Assembly (NCBI GenBank): GCA_037176845.1
Contig: JAYKXP010000112.1
Coordinates: forward strand, 96,926 to 160,925
Direction: 5' to 3'
Source: Paramarasmius palmivorus
Lineage: Eukaryota > Basidiomycota > Agaricomycetes > Agaricales > Marasmiaceae
Length of the DNA: 64,000 nucleotides
Each line of letters begins with the position of its first letter. Position 1 is the first letter of the stretch. The notes beneath the pieces were generated by a model, which worked only from the letters and a program-made list of their open reading frames with translations, had not been told where the DNA came from and made no database searches. The translations under genes were made by a program, and so were the position numbers. Positions 34,639 to 47,149 of this stretch are shown in pieces.

Positions 34639-37600
34639 ATGGGCTCATTTCTCAATCTTCCTTCAGCTCTAGTGGCATTATTACTCGCACTACCAGTCTT
34701 TTCCATCCCAAGCTCGCCCAATGATCCTTTTCGTGCGATTTCGACCAAAGTTATTCGAGAAGAAGAGCCCCCAGTCTGTTGCTTGGTCCCACTACCACCT
34801 TTGGAGCCTGTAGAAGACGAAGTGCTGCTTTCTTTTGAGGAATGGAAGGTGAAACAGTTAAAGGCGGGGAATGGGAATATGTCTGCATCAGGGAGCCATG
34901 TCACAGCGACACGGAGTGGGGAGACAGAGTCTGGAACGCCTCTCGCGGAAAACAATTCTGTCTCTTCAAACTCAGAGGCTTCTGAGCCTTCAATACCAAA
35001 TGTGTTGGAGACGCAGCTTTTGGAGAAGGTGTCACCGCATTTCCAGGTTCCCTTGACCGACCGGTTTAACTACGCCAGCACGGACTGCTCAGCTCGCGTA
35101 CACACTTCTCATCGCTCGGCAAAGTCACCTTCGGCAATTCTGTCTTCCAAGAAGGACAGATACATGCTCAGTCCATGCGACACTCCAAAGGAAAACCAAT
35201 TCGTCGTAGTAGAGCTATGCGAGGATATCCGGATAGACACTGTTCAGCTCGCAAACTTCGAGTTCTTCAGTGGGGTATTCAAGGATTTCACGGTCAGCGT
35301 CGCCAAAACGTACACAACGAGTCAGGAGGGATGGGTCAACGCAGGCACGTACAAGGCAAAGAACATCCGAGGGGTTCAGGTGCGTAGATACGATTTGACC
35401 CTGTCGGTGAAGGCTTATCACCATATCTAGTCCTTCCATCCGCCAACCTCGTTGCGAGACTTTTATCGCTTCATTCGTATCGACTTCCATTCGCATTATA
35501 GTAACGAATACTACTGTCCCATTTCTCTACTTCGGGTTTATGGTCTTACACATCTAGAAGAGTGGAAATGGGAGATATGGGAGGCGGAGAGCCGAGCGAA
35601 GCGCGAGGAGCTCGAGGTCCAGGCTCAACCTTCTGAAGTGGCCATCGAGGATGTTCAACCAACTCAGGATCCTCCCTCGGTCGCGACTATGGAAGCTACC
35701 ACGGATACGGAGGCAGAAGTAGTGGTGATCACTTCGACCGTCAATGTTGACGAGACCGCGTTTACTACGGATCATGCACAAGACGAACCGAGGTCCTCGC
35801 ATGCCAGCCAAAATACTACCGTATCTGTTGGGCCCTCGACCTTCACTCCAAGCGTCGGCTCTATCTCTACGACTGGTCATTCGCCAAACCTCCCTAAAAG
35901 TAACGACAATAACGACATTAATCATGACCACCCTACTACGACATCATTATCATCACCTTCCACTGCGACACCGACAAGTGTCACGAAGGACACTGCAACA
36001 AAGGTCTCAGACCCGGCATCTTCTGATAAATCATCCGACGCCACTACTTCCCTTTCCTCTATCCCCGAACATAGCCGTAAACCTAAGACCTCCACTACCA
36101 CTATCACCGCCTCCTCATCTTCTCATACCAACCCAGCTTCTCAATCCATGCCGCCTGCCACAGGAGGCGAGTCTATCTATCGCACGATTATGAATAGACT
36201 CACCGCGCTCGAGTCAAATCATACCCTTTACGCGAGGTACTTTGAAGAGCAGACTATTAGCGTTAGAGAGATGCTGCGTAAGCTTGGAGAGGATGTTGGT
36301 CGTCTAGAAGGCATCGTGAGTGTTATTATTACCTCCACGCACTAAAATTATCCCTCGGCTGATACATCATAACAACTGTCATAGGAAAAGGCGCAGGCAA
36401 AGATGTACCAACGCAACACAAAGGAGCTGGAGAAACAGCGGCGTAGGCTGGAGATGGAATATAACGAACTCGTTTCAAGAGTTGATTATCTTTCTGATGA
36501 GGTATGATTCTGCGCTGAACTACCGCGGCGTTCATTTGACATGCGTTCTTACAGATAACACTTGAAAAGAGGCTCGGAATAGCTCAACTCTGTCTATTGC
36601 TCACTGTGTTGATCTTCATGGCTCTCACTCGTGGGTCGAGAGGCGAATCTCTCATGGAGCACGCTCCAGTGCGGTTCAACCGATCGATGCGAGAGTGGAG
36701 TCGAAGACATCTAAGTTTCAGTGGCGATTGGGTATCTCGGTTTACGTCCAGCAGAAGCCGGAGCCCTCCAAGAACGATTAACATCAAGTCTCCGAGAATA
36801 CCATCAAAAACTCTTCCTTCAGAAGGTGGGCTGTTCCGCGCTCATAGATTCTCTGGTCTCTAAAAGGAATTGTATGTACAGCCCCGTCATCACAATCACA
36901 CGAAGAAACACCCGTCCAAATCGTATTTCCATCCATTCTTAGCAAAGTACCCCAAACTGCCCCCCTAAGCTCCAAAGCTGCACCTTTATACTCTGAACGA
37001 CGACCACAAAAGACCAAAATTGTTTCGCCGGGCAGATCGAGATCCCGTACACCTTCTCTACGAACACCGAGCAAACAGAACGGTGCACGGCCCACTACGC
37101 CAGGTACTTCGACAACACTAGTAGGAGGATCTCGACCCCGACTACATCGAGCAAACTCACACGGAAGCTCAACATTGTTCACGACCTCTTCGTGGTCTGG
37201 TGGTGGTGTTGGGCCTGTACCTAAGAGTGCGAAGAGATGGGCTCGGACGGCTCACTTGCATGAGGTGAAGGGTGTGGCTGGGAAGAAGAAACCAGAAGAT
37301 GATGAAGACGATTCGAGATCTGTCTCTTCGTCGAGTTCAGTTCGGGAACCGTTGGGCGATAGTCCAAAGATTGTGAATGGTATAAATGGGGTGGTGGAAG
37401 GGGATGACGATCCGTTTTTGAACCCAAGTCGACAAAACGGGCATCATACTGGCGGGTATCCTCTGCTTATCGCTTCAGCCGAGTTTGGTGGTGTGAGGGG
37501 GAAGAAAAAGGACAAAAGCAACCGGATTAGGAATGGTAGTGGAAACACTGAGGTTATATCATTGTTCCCATCGCCAAGTTCACCGGATTCGACATTCGAT

Positions 37601-37645
37601 GATGGGGATCTTTGGGTTGATACCGATATGGACGAGTGTGGATGA
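34639..37645 (+). CDS. SLP1/SUCO-type SUN-domain protein of the ER
   Basis: ATG 34639 (MGSFLNLPSALVALLLALPV) begins a signal peptide. After an acidic segment with LSFEEWKVKQL comes the SUN-like domain: RFNYASTDCSARVH, SPCDTPKENQFVVVELCEDI, TVQLANFEFFSGVFKDF, IRIDFHSHYSNEYYCPISLL, RVYGLTHLEEWKWE. A Thr/Ser-rich linker and a coiled coil (KELEKQRRRLEMEYNEL) precede a membrane helix (LCLLLTVLIFMALTR). The tail is long and basic/acidic, ending WVDTDMDECG. This is the architecture of yeast Slp1 and animal SUCO/OPT, which act in the ER on folding of nascent membrane proteins. About five introns. The tail is longer than in yeast. Intact. Confidence 0.88.
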
Positions 37646-37991
37646 AGACGGCGGTGATGAGGCGAGGTATTCATACTTTGCATCTATTCCTTTTTCAGGT
37701 CACTTTCTTGTAGATACTTAATTGTCGTGGATCGTCTTGTTTTCTCTTTGCATTGCACACATACCTTCATCTTTTTTCATCAAATGCAATCATCATGGTG
37801 TATACTAGTAGCTTTCTTTAGTACCTATCGCACACGTAGCATGACAATCACAACAAGTCTTGGTTTTGCATTAGAAGGGTGACGCTGACGAAACAGAAAG
37901 TGTGAGTAGGGTATGCAATTGAGGTAAATATAGGGTCTCTATAGTATCATCGAGTAAATTAAAAAACGTCTAGCAGATGAAGTTGGCCCGC
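37646..37991. other. Convergent 3' spacer
   Basis: About 350 bp of AT-rich sequence between the SUN-domain and Msp1 stops. It holds the two 3' UTRs. Nothing else seen. Confidence 0.4.
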
Positions 37992-39541
37992 CTAATCCAC
38001 TACTTCTGCGTCAATCTCCTTGGCATGTGATTCGTTCAATATCGATTTTTCAGCCCTGTGACTAGCGAGAACTGCGTTTTCAGCAAGGAGGCTGACACCT
38101 TCCTGCGTTAGGAAGTCTTGTATAACAAGGGGTCGTGGTTTAAATGCCTATAAACAAGCTTGAGCGAATGCGTTTGAACAAGGTATAGACCTAACGTACC
38201 TCTATCTGTTCCTGATCCAACACCTGTCCATTCGACAGGTTTTCCCTCATATATTCTCGCACAGGTATCATAGCAGCATTCCTACATAGTTCCTTGAGGT
38301 CAGAACCTGAAAGTCCCTCGGATATTTGAGCTAGAAACTCTATTTGGAAGTCCGGTGAGACGGAGGTGTCTTTTAGCATCTGAAACTTGGGTAAGCGCCA
38401 GAAAGGTGAAGATAGTGTGTTTCCCTACTAGATTTAGGATCTTCAGCCGCTGGTCGTGGTCTGGTAATGAGACTGCGAATCGTTTGGGTAGTCGTCGGAA
38501 GATGGCAGAGTCGATGTCATTGGGTCGGTTGGTAGCTCCTAAAACGAGGATGCGCTCGTTCGAGGACTTGAGGCCGTCCCAGAGCCTGAGAAGCAAGAAG
38601 CGAAGTGTCAGATTGAGTTTTGTGAAAGTTCTGGGGAGCACACGCACGTCATAAATTCAGCCTTCATCATTGACATTGCCTCATGGTCACCAGACGACCT
38701 TTCCCGCAGAAAAGAGTCAATCTCGTCGATGAAAATGATGCTGGGTTGGGTTTTCCGTGCCAAGCTGAAAAGACCCGCAATCAGCTTGTTGGATTCACCA
38801 AACCATTTGTTGGTCAGGACAGAGGCAGCGATGTTGATGAAGGTTGCCCCGGATTCCTTGGCTAGTGCTTTTGCAAGCATGGTTTTGCCACATCCTGGAG
38901 GGCCATACAATAGGACACCCTTCGGCGCACCGAGGAGAGACGAGGACCCGGAAAAGAGTGACGGGTAGAGTAATGGGTAGATAACAGACTCCCGGAGGGA
39001 TGATATAATAGGATCAAGGCCGCCAATATCTGGATATGCTTTAGAGGCTCGAAGCGACCGTATACTGGAGGTAACACACCGGGAAATGTGACAGAAATGT
39101 CGTCGGGATGTATGATTTCGTTGGCAATGGTTGCTGCTCCCATTTTGAGCTGAGGTTGTTGCAGCTATGGATAGAACACGCACCTTCGTATTCATCCAAC
39201 TCCAAGTCCTTAAGTTTATGTCCCAGTCTTTTCAGAGCCTCTAGCTGCTTCGTCTTGACTTCCCTGCTCTTCCCCGTGCTCGAATCAAGGACCCACTACA
39301 CGAAACGCGTCAGAACCCAAAACTGATAGTTTGCTAACCCACTGACTCGTATGGTATAATAAACGGCTGCCTTGAATTTTCAGTGCTGAGCATATATCTC
39401 TATCGAATCATCAAGTGAAAACACACCTGAGTAGCTACAAATAGAGCAACTGCAAGGTCGAAATTAGCAACTTCCGGATTTTGACGAGTTTGGAGACTGA
39501 CATTCAAAGACCGTCCTTCTTGTACTTGCAGATACTGCCAT
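37992..39541 (-). CDS. Msp1/ATAD1 AAA ATPase, outer mitochondrial membrane
   Basis: ATG 39541 ([13 protein letters not shown]) leads to a short hydrophobic anchor ([19 protein letters not shown]). A linker helix ([20 protein letters not shown]) and the Msp1 signature [20 protein letters not shown] follow. The AAA core has Walker A GPPGCGKT, Walker [11 protein letters not shown], sensor 1 LGATNRP and the arginine finger region FRRLPKRF, then a small helical lid ([20 protein letters not shown]). Msp1 pulls mislocalised tail-anchored proteins out of the outer mitochondrial and peroxisomal membranes. The boundaries of the first intron near the anchor are uncertain. All key ATPase residues are present. 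Confidence 0.9.
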
Positions 39542-40484
39542 GAGTTTTCCAATCCGCTAAGCAAGATACTCGGAAGGAATTGGTTCTAGGAGAGATTGGG
39601 GTTAATATTCGCCGGGGTGCACGATGGGCTCAACGTCGAGGTACTCGAGTACTCCGCAAAGCTGCACGTGCAGAATTTGGGCCGCGGCAGGCATTCGGAT
39701 AAAAATTTTCTGGCTCTGAACCATCATGACAACCCTAGCTGGACCTCATCGTACATGAGGCTCTTTCTGCTTGGACTCAGTGCAAGGAGAATACCTCGCG
39801 CTCGAGATTTAGATGATGAGAATGGGTAAAAACTAGTCTCAAAGGCGAGAGCCAGGCAAGTACTTCGTATCTACTATCATTCAGCATGAACAAGCGTTGA
39901 ACCGAGCTACAGTACACAGAATTATTGACTTTCATTGTCTCAGGAATATTCGGCGTTTCCAGAATGTTCTTGCGGGCTCCAAATGTCTTCGGCACACTGT
40001 TATGTACTCCCGGACAAGCAAACCCGAAAGTGTGTTCCATTCCTCAATGACAGCTTTGACATCACTCGGCTTCTCAGGTTGTCATAATTGCTACAGCCTC
40101 TCGGTCGTGGGGCTATGGTTCGGTGCGTTTGACGAATTCAGGCGATGTTATATCCCGTTGATATGCTCTTAGATTCGTGGTATCTGGCAACGCCAGCACC
40201 CAGCACTCATGAGCATGACTTGGCCTGCGGATGCACTAGCAAAGCCGAATCGGTACCATGTCTCGCGTGCGAGGCCTTGAAGCTCCGGGTACTTGCTCCC
40301 ATTGATTATCGACCAACCTTAAAGTCACGGACGAGCTTTATTAAAAGGTCATGGGTATCAATGACATCCCATCCCACGTTACTCTCCAGCGTCCCACCAC
40401 ACTTTCACCGGGCGATTTCTTGCTCTGAAGGGGAAAGACAGAGGTGTAGTGGCCAAGGCTACGCGGCAGTCTGGGATCCTCGCG
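39542..40484. other. Upstream region of the F-box-like gene, possible 5' exon
   Basis: About 940 bp. A frame at 40145-40340 reads HDLACGCTSKAESVPCLACE, resembling the Cys-containing N-terminus of agaric F-box proteins. It may be the first exon of the gene starting at 40485, but no splice join in phase was found. Confidence 0.35.
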
Positions 40485-41954
40485 ATGTCACTCCGCGGCC
40501 TGGAAACATCACACACCGCCTTACAGCTTCACGTAACCGAATTCCAACCATTGTCTGCACCCATCCATAAACTCCCGGTTGATGTCCTGGGAGACATTCT
40601 CTCCTTGGTCTGCAACCAGGGAACTGGTAACGCCTTCGGGAAGAAGAGCCACCTTCCTTCTCTCTGCCTTACAGCAGTATGCAGTTTCTGGCGAGAAGTC
40701 ATGCTAGCGAGGTCGGACATGTGGTCTTCGATTGACGTGCACTTGGACAAGATGACCAAGGGTTCTTGCCGCTTATTGTCGTTATGGTTGGCACGCTCTC
40801 GAGATGCACTTTTGCACCTCAGGGTTGTAAGTGGATACTCATTCGGTACTAACTCCACTACCGAGTGGAAGACCTTTTCATTACTTCTCAACCAGGCACA
40901 CCGATGGGCATCTGCGACGTTGAGGCTCGACTTTCAGCTATACGTCGAAGCCTCCGCCAGGATTACGGCCATACCGGACGGAGACACCAATTCGGATTTA
41001 GGATACGAATCACATCCACATGAAACAACCAAACCCTTCACACACCTCAAGGCCCTTGACCTCTCATGGTTCGATCGCAGGATTGCCGCCGTACGCAGCT
41101 CGCGCCCTGCTATTCGTCTCTTCCAATACGCTCCCGCATTACGATTCCTTACCATTCGTCAATACGACGATTTCTTTTCCCTACCACTCCCGCAGATTCG
41201 CCATCTTAATGTGAAAAATTCCAGCCATAGTCTAGCCACTATGCTTTCGCAGTGTTCAAATCTCGAGTGCTTGAGCCTGTTGAACTTTGCCGCTCGAGAG
41301 CCCGCTCCCGAGAAGCCTGTCCGATTGACTAACCTTACACACCTCGAGGTACAGGTTTCGAGTTACTGCGAGATGTTGACCACGAAGCATCTCTTTGATA
41401 ACCTGGAGCTACCTTCCCTTACTTCATTCAGCATCACCGAACCGGGCCATTACTATCTCGACCGCGCTGCGTGGTCTCAGCCTGCGTTCGAATCCCTCTT
41501 GTCAAGATCGTCGTGTCACCTGCAGAAGTTGATTTTTATGGAGGTTACGATAGCTCCCGAGGAACTGGAGGCAACCTTACGGTTGACGCCGGCTCTTACG
41601 CACCTCGAGTTTGTTGAGCAGCGGGAAGGGCAAGCATTTACCACGGCAAAAGATCTTCTCAAAGCGCTTTCCTATTACCCTAATATGGAGTTATTGGTTC
41701 CCATGCTGTCGTATCTCAGCATAGAGACGGGTGATTCGTTAACTATCATCGCGGAGGACGTGAAGAAGATGGTTTTGTCGCGGTCTCGGTTCCCTGATGC
41801 GAGAGGTCTTGACCGGATATGTCTCGCGACGCCTGAAATCACATCTTGTGTGGAGAATCTTTCTCGTGTCATTTGTAGCCAAGGGACGCGGATCGTTGTG
41901 AAGGAGCAACCCACTAGCCTGACACGTCTCTTCCCTGCCTACTGTCTGTACTAG
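40485..41954 (+). CDS. F-box-like protein, agaric expanded family
   Basis: The frame is open well upstream of ATG 40485 (MSLRGLETSHTALQLHV), so the true N-terminus may lie in an exon near 40150-40340. The F-box-like segment is IHKLPVDVLGDILSLVC with LCLTAVCSFWREVMLARSDM after it. The C-terminal part has irregular Leu-rich repeats (FLTIRQYDDFFSLPLPQIRHL, TMLSQCSNLECLSLLNFA, LTHLEFVEQ). It is likely a target-selecting protein of SCF-type ligases by family analogy; the substrate is unknown. It belongs to the same broad family as the genes at 6606-8537 and 48428-50028, but it is not a recent duplicate of either, judging by eye. Confidence 0.75.
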   Translation: MSLRGLETSHTALQLHVTEFQPLSAPIHKLPVDVLGDILSLVCNQGTGNAFGKKSHLPSLCLTAVCSFWREVMLARSDMWSSIDVHLDKMTKGSCRLLSLWLARSRDALLHLRVVSGYSFGTNSTTEWKTFSLLLNQAHRWASATLRLDFQLYVEASARITAIPDGDTNSDLGYESHPHETTKPFTHLKALDLSWFDRRIAAVRSSRPAIRLFQYAPALRFLTIRQYDDFFSLPLPQIRHLNVKNSSHSLATMLSQCSNLECLSLLNFAAREPAPEKPVRLTNLTHLEVQVSSYCEMLTTKHLFDNLELPSLTSFSITEPGHYYLDRAAWSQPAFESLLSRSSCHLQKLIFMEVTIAPEELEATLRLTPALTHLEFVEQREGQAFTTAKDLLKALSYYPNMELLVPMLSYLSIETGDSLTIIAEDVKKMVLSRSRFPDARGLDRICLATPEITSCVENLSRVICSQGTRIVVKEQPTSLTRLFPAYCLY

Positions 41955-42743
41955 ATCATCAGGCGCGTATTTCTGTTACGTTTTGAATAACAAATACTGA
42001 GGTTCGTTGCTTTAGATTCAATTCATGGAGGAATGTCACTAGCTTTGATTATAGTTCCAGCCTTGACGTCTTATGAACTCGAAAAAAAAAACCAGTTTTG
42101 TATATCTCAGCGTCGCATTCATTTTCAATTCATCTTTCAATGTATCAGACTACTCGTTAGGGATACTGGACAGCTGTTGCTTTTGACACTATCGATTGCT
42201 TCGTGCATCAATCAGTACCTACAAGACATTCAATTATCATTGGACGACACTGCGGCGATCCCTTTGTTGGGATACATAAGTTCCCACAGATCATTTAACA
42301 ACCATCCTACCCGTCAATGGAATCAGAGTTTGGTCGCAACTGGGTGATCAAGTGGAATCCCCCTCTCACCACTAGTGGAGAAACCTGTACATATGGTGTG
42401 TATCATACATCGAAATGTTGGAGTCAACTAGGTGAGTTCATCAGGTTCCCCTGCAAGCGAGTTTGATAGCAATGTAATCCATTAACGCTCACTAGCAGTT
42501 TCAATACAGTATGGCGGCTTATACATTCTCCGACTGTATGACATATGGATCAAGCTTCGCCTCTGTCAAAGCAATTCTAACGCTTATGGTTCATTCCTTT
42601 CTTCTCGTCTTAATCTCCATCATCTGTTGCACGATCCACACTTCCCTCCGATGAACAGCCTTTTGTAAAGATTGACGCTGGGGTCTAGGGCAATACTGGT
42701 ATTATAAACTACTATTGAACCCTTTCTTGCAGTTCTAACAGCG
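41955..42743. other. Intergenic region, nothing recognised
   Basis: About 790 bp, AT-rich, including an A9 run near 42085. A short open frame from 42318 (MESEFGRNWVIKWNPP) has no recognised homologue and is not called as a gene. Confidence 0.35.
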
Positions 42744-44344
42744 ATGTCGTCCACACCTCCTAGTTATGTCCCTTTTCTTACGGTCGAGCAGACCATCATT
42801 GCTCCCATATCTACATTGTCGGTAAGCATCGTCGTCAGTATGCGCCGTCGCTCGACTAAAGTGATATTTCATCTCGCAGGCCATGTATTTCGTCTATGGT
42901 ACGTCTCGGTCAACATTTATCCCCTGCGAACACGATCGGACCTTCTTCCTAGGTGTCTATGTGCTTCTCTTTGGGACGTACATCTACATGATTCGTAGTG
43001 GAAATCGCACTGGGGAAGGCTGCAATAGCAATCTTTACCCGGTCCTCACTGTGGTTTTGTTTGTCTTATCGTCTATCTTTGTGGTCAACTTCACTGTTTA
43101 TATGAGCCGTGCTTCGTTCATTCGCTTCAATGTCGTCAAGGATGAGGATCACGACCTATTCGAGCGATATCAGAATATGGACGATTTCGGGAGAAGATTT
43201 GGCTAGTAGGTTTCCATCGTTTGCGCCAGCTTTCTCAAGCACTGACTCTTTGCCATTTAGTGCGACCGAAAATTTTGTCGCTGCTTTTCTCAAGTAAGCA
43301 CTCCTTGCCAGTGTGTTACATGTCTCCGTCAATTAACGGTCGTGGATGCCAGTGTCGCCGCGGAGTGGATGCTTGTTCGCACATCTTGCATTTGAGTTAT
43401 TACCGTGACTAACCTATCCTATCCGACTTCCAGATTCATCGATGCTATCGTATCTGGGGCTCCAGTAGAGCAGTTGCTATTCCTTTGATCGTGGTATCGG
43501 TCATTATGAACGGTACGCATACCTCCTCTCAGTTTTGCGTTAGTAATAATATGGACCAAATCAAAGCTTTGGGCCTCGTTGCTTCTATCCTGTTTTCAGT
43601 GACGACAAACGCCCTCGCTATGCAGCTGTTGCAAGTCTGATGGGGTTCGCAGATGATGCCAATACAGCATACATTGCCGGCAGTGCTGGTCACAATCTTA
43701 TCATCACCCTGCTAACTGGTATGTGTCCCTACAGTATTTGCAACTACCATGACAGTTCGCCATTCAACATCTGCTACATCCAGCTGGACGTATCTGGTGG
43801 ATCAACCGACAGGTCCATGCTCACCGTATCTACACGAGCGATAAATTTATTCAGTCCATTTCCCGATGCATGTAAGCTGGACTACTTCTCAGATTGGTAG
43901 CTTCCACACTCAACCCGCCTGTAGATTCGAGTCTGGAATGCTTTATCCACTCATGAGCCTAGTGAATCTGATCATTGTGAACACCATAATTATTCAAAAG
44001 ATTCCTTTTGACCCCTTTCCCTTGGTTGCCCTCAGCGCTGTAAGGAAAGTATTCAAGTTATTCATTGAAGTTCTAACTCGATACGGCAGGGAATCGCCCC
44101 AACTTTGATCATGGTTCGAGCAAAACTTGGGATGAACATTGAAACCATGCATGAAACACTATCCAATATTCGTTTCTCTACCCTGCCAGCACAGCGGTCA
44201 CGGTGGCTTGGAGGAAACAGTACAGTCCAATCTCAGGTGCCGCAGGTCGTCTCGGCTGGCAGGAACTCTGGCGGCGGCGTGCAAATAGTTCAGCTGGGTT
44301 GCGAACCGGTGGACAATGTGAAGGAAACGTCTATGACTGTGTGA
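42744..44344 (+). CDS. Seven-helix IHRCY-type membrane protein (agaric family)
   Basis: ATG 42744 (MSSTPPSYVPFLTVEQ). Spliced hydrophobic segments: IAPISTLSAMYFVYG, VLLFGTYIYMI, LTVVLFVLSSIFVVNFTVYM, then ENFVAAFLK, AEWMLVR, IHRCYRIWGSSRAVAIPLIV, LGLVASILFSVTT, GSAGHNLIITLLT, AGRIWWINRQVHAH, LESGMLYPLMSLVNLIIVNT and GIAPTLIMVRAKLGMNIE. This gives seven predicted helices with a cytosolic tail ending VKETSMTV. The family is large in mushroom genomes and uncharacterised; a receptor-like role is often assumed but not shown. Splicing near 43200-43430 could not be resolved cleanly, so a lesion there is possible. Paralogue of the decayed copy at 4960-6186. Confidence 0.65.
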
Positions 44345-45683
44345 AGAAGTCGTTCGTCTCTCAACTCGTAATCGACTCAAAAGTGCTGTATTCAAGTGTA
44401 GATGTCCTGCGGATGTACATCATCAATATGTCTAGTCCAAGTTTGAGTGCGCCTAATCGCCAATACCACGGATGGCCCGGCATATCATGATGCTTCCGGA
44501 AGGCAGAGCTTCCTTTGCTATCCCTGAGTGAGCATTGACGGCGTAGCGAGCCCATCCTATGTGCATTCGCCGTGAATCGTGCAAGATGAGAGTCGCTGGT
44601 TCGACAATGTTCGGCACACGCTACCCTGTGATCTCAATGAATATTGGGGCATCAAGAAAGCCAATGGCACGTACCTGTAGTGTTACGCAGCAGTACCCTC
44701 GATGTGAATCTTCCTATAGCCAGGTTCTTGTAGTTCACATCCCTCGTTGAGACGTGTTGTCTCTTTCTAAGACTTTCGTCCTGCACCACTGAGGTGTTCC
44801 TGTGCTTGGCCGAGGTCTTCGCCTTTGAATAGTATGAGTCCATACGCACTGGTCAGAGTAGGCAAAAGAAACTTACGTGGGTTCTAAGCCGAATGCCCTC
44901 CATTGACTGTATTTCATTCCAAGGAACCAATTCTCCGTGTATCCCGACTTTGCATTCTCCTGTTTCACCCAAACGAAGTGTTGGACTCGAAAAAGACCAG
45001 CGAGACACACGAAAAGCTTCAACTTTTACCAAGGAAGTTGTCGACTACTGAGCTTGACCCGACCATGGTTCGCCGGAGAGGAATGTAGGTGGTGGTCGTC
45101 GGAGAAGTGAGCCAGCAGAAAGCTATGGGGAAGAGGTCGAGGAGAACCTGGAAAAGATGCGCCAGGTCTGAGGATTAGATGTCTTAGATGGGATGGAGGA
45201 GCATAAGGTCGTATTGGTGGATGCGGGACTTGCATTGAACGGGATGAGCAGAGCTATAGATAATGGTGTAATATTCATGAAGCTGTTGTCGTGGTAGAAT
45301 CATGGATGATTGGAGGTGTCGCTTTTTGGCGGGCAAGAAGATGCGCTGGCTTGGTGCTGGCAGTGGAGGAACCTTTCACACTTCATACTATCGATCAACC
45401 AGTAGTGCAAAATCGGACAGAAGTGCAACACCGTATGAAATCGGGCTCTCCCATCGTTAAATCCCTCTTATTTCCGGCCTCAATTTTTTATTCGGTACCT
45501 ACATATATCCTACAAAGGTCTACCAACTTATATTGGGTGTAAGCGCAACAAGAGGATTGGAGGAATTTCCGACTACCAAAACCACAGGCTTTCTGTGCGC
45601 TGTCCCGAGTCGCCTGACGCGTAGACTCGACACCAGCCGCTCCTTGGTAGGTGATGTCGCGAGCGACCCTACCGGCGGAGCGA
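44345..45683. other. Gene-poor accessory region
   Basis: About 1.3 kb with no recognised gene. Short frames on both strands lack motifs. It leads into the inverted-repeat element starting at 45684. Confidence 0.4.
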
Positions 45684-45735
45684 CTGGAACAATTCGCGGC
45701 CCTTTTGGCTGGGTTTGGTTTTTTCCCACGTTAAT
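45684..45735 (+). repeat. 52-bp inverted repeat, left copy
   Basis: It starts CTGGAACAATTCGCGGC and ends TCCCACGTTAAT. It matches the reverse complement of 46866-46917 at 49 of 52 positions, counted by eye. Confidence 0.85.
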
Positions 45736-45916
45736 TATTTTCTCCCCTTACCTTCAATATTCAAACCTCATGTCTCGTATAATACACCATATTTTTCGAA
45801 ACTAGAAGTCAATACGAATCGACTCATGTTTTTATCTTCTCGAAATTCGCGGTATCGGACTCCCAATAACGCAAACAATCTATCTCGGCCTCCTCTGTTC
45901 TCAACAAAATAACTCG

Positions 45917-46445
45917 ATGCCGTTCACTCCTATATCCGAAATATGCCCCCGTAGGGCTGCAAGGACACGAAGGAAGATGGAAGAGGTCTTTGGGGTGGAT
46001 GAATTGCGCAGTTTTCAGGAACAGGCTGGGCAAAACGTATTGAAGGGCACAAGCGCATATTCCTTGATGTTCCTACAGGCGGCGGGAAGACTCTAGCGCT
46101 CTGGTATGCGCTTTTCTATGATTTAGTGGATGTTGGGTCGGAAAATTTGGGATCTGAGAAGATAGCTGTGGTACTGGGGCGTCTTTCAGCTCTGTTCTAG
46201 AGCCAGGAGAAGGAGTTGAATGAGAAGGGGATACCAGCAGTAGCGTTCACCTCGAACACGAAAGAAATGGACAAAAAGCTTCAGGTGCGGCTTAACTCTC
46301 TTGGTACCAATGTATTTTGTTCATCGAAATTAGGATTTCGCCGCAAACAAGGATCGAGTTGGTCTCCTAGGTCCCGAAATGGCGGATGAACGATTCAAGA
46401 ATATCGACCTCAACTCGCCTTCTTGTGGGAGTACCATACATAGAC
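45917..46445 (+). pseudogene. RecQ-type DNA helicase fragment
   Basis: The N-terminal part of a superfamily-2 helicase. FGVDELRSFQEQAG (Q-motif region) is followed, one frame later, by GHKRIFLDVPTGGGKTLALW with Walker A (PTGGGKT). LSALF-stop-SQEKELNEKG follows, then after a good 3' splice site DFAANKDRVGLLGPEMADERFKN. This order matches RecQ helicases (motif I, motif Ia, then SPEM-like). Lesions: a one-base frameshift between about 46015 and 46040, and an in-frame TAG at 46198-46200. No DEAH motif or later motifs follow, so it is also truncated. RecQ-like genes are multicopy in mushrooms. It lies between inverted copies of a 52-bp repeat. Confidence 0.65.
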
Positions 46446-46865
46446 ATGCCGTGATACGTTTGCATTGGGTCTACATCCATGTCATCGAACTCTTCGTTGT
46501 GTCGGGGTCAAGACGGTGCACTACTGGCCTGCCGCCGTAGGAGGCGGGGACTCTGGTTCAGGTGTTTTTATTCTGGGATGCATAACCCGACGTCGTTTAG
46601 GAGCGAAGGAGGCTACCGATGGTGCAGGCGTATATTCTGGGTCTTCACTGCGTGCTCTTTTGAAGGGCATGGTGCTAGGAAATAGGAGGAAGGTAGAGTA
46701 GCAGGCGCGGCAGCGAAACATCGTCGGAGGTCAAAATCATAGCAAGTTTCAGGAATTTCAAAAAAATAAAAACATGGTGCTCTTCGTAGGAACTCATACT
46801 ATCTACTGGTATACTGCATATGTCCCTACATTGAAGTTGAATATTGAGCTGTGGTCGGATTCAGA

Positions 46866-46917
46866 ATTAACGTGGGAAAAAATCAAACCCAGCCAAAAGT
46901 GCCGCGAGTTGTTCCAG
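46866..46917 (-). repeat. 52-bp inverted repeat, right copy
   Basis: It starts ATTAACGTGGGAAAAAATC and ends GTTGTTCCAG. It is inverted relative to 45684-45735 (three mismatches). Similarity fades at once on the inner side and weakly persists on the outer side. Confidence 0.85.
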
Positions 46918-47149
46918 ACGCTGCGCACAGTACTTCGGATAGCCGCTGTAAGAAAGTCCCACGAACTCTTACGCGCGCGAACGAAAACTTTATGTGGGCC
47001 GATCCCACATTTTACACGAAATTCATACTGTCTCTAGGTAGTGTACTATATCATAATTGTTTTGAACGAATATGTGTGATGGGAATCATTTGGTCCTCCT
47101 AAGTAAGGTCTTCAAGAACGACGGTAAAGTCTCGTGACACCTTTATTCA

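Noticed and set aside
46521..46721. Short minus-strand frame with an NLS-like start (PFKRARSEDPEYTP)
   Set aside because: Suggestive N-terminus but no continuing exon was found, so it was not called.
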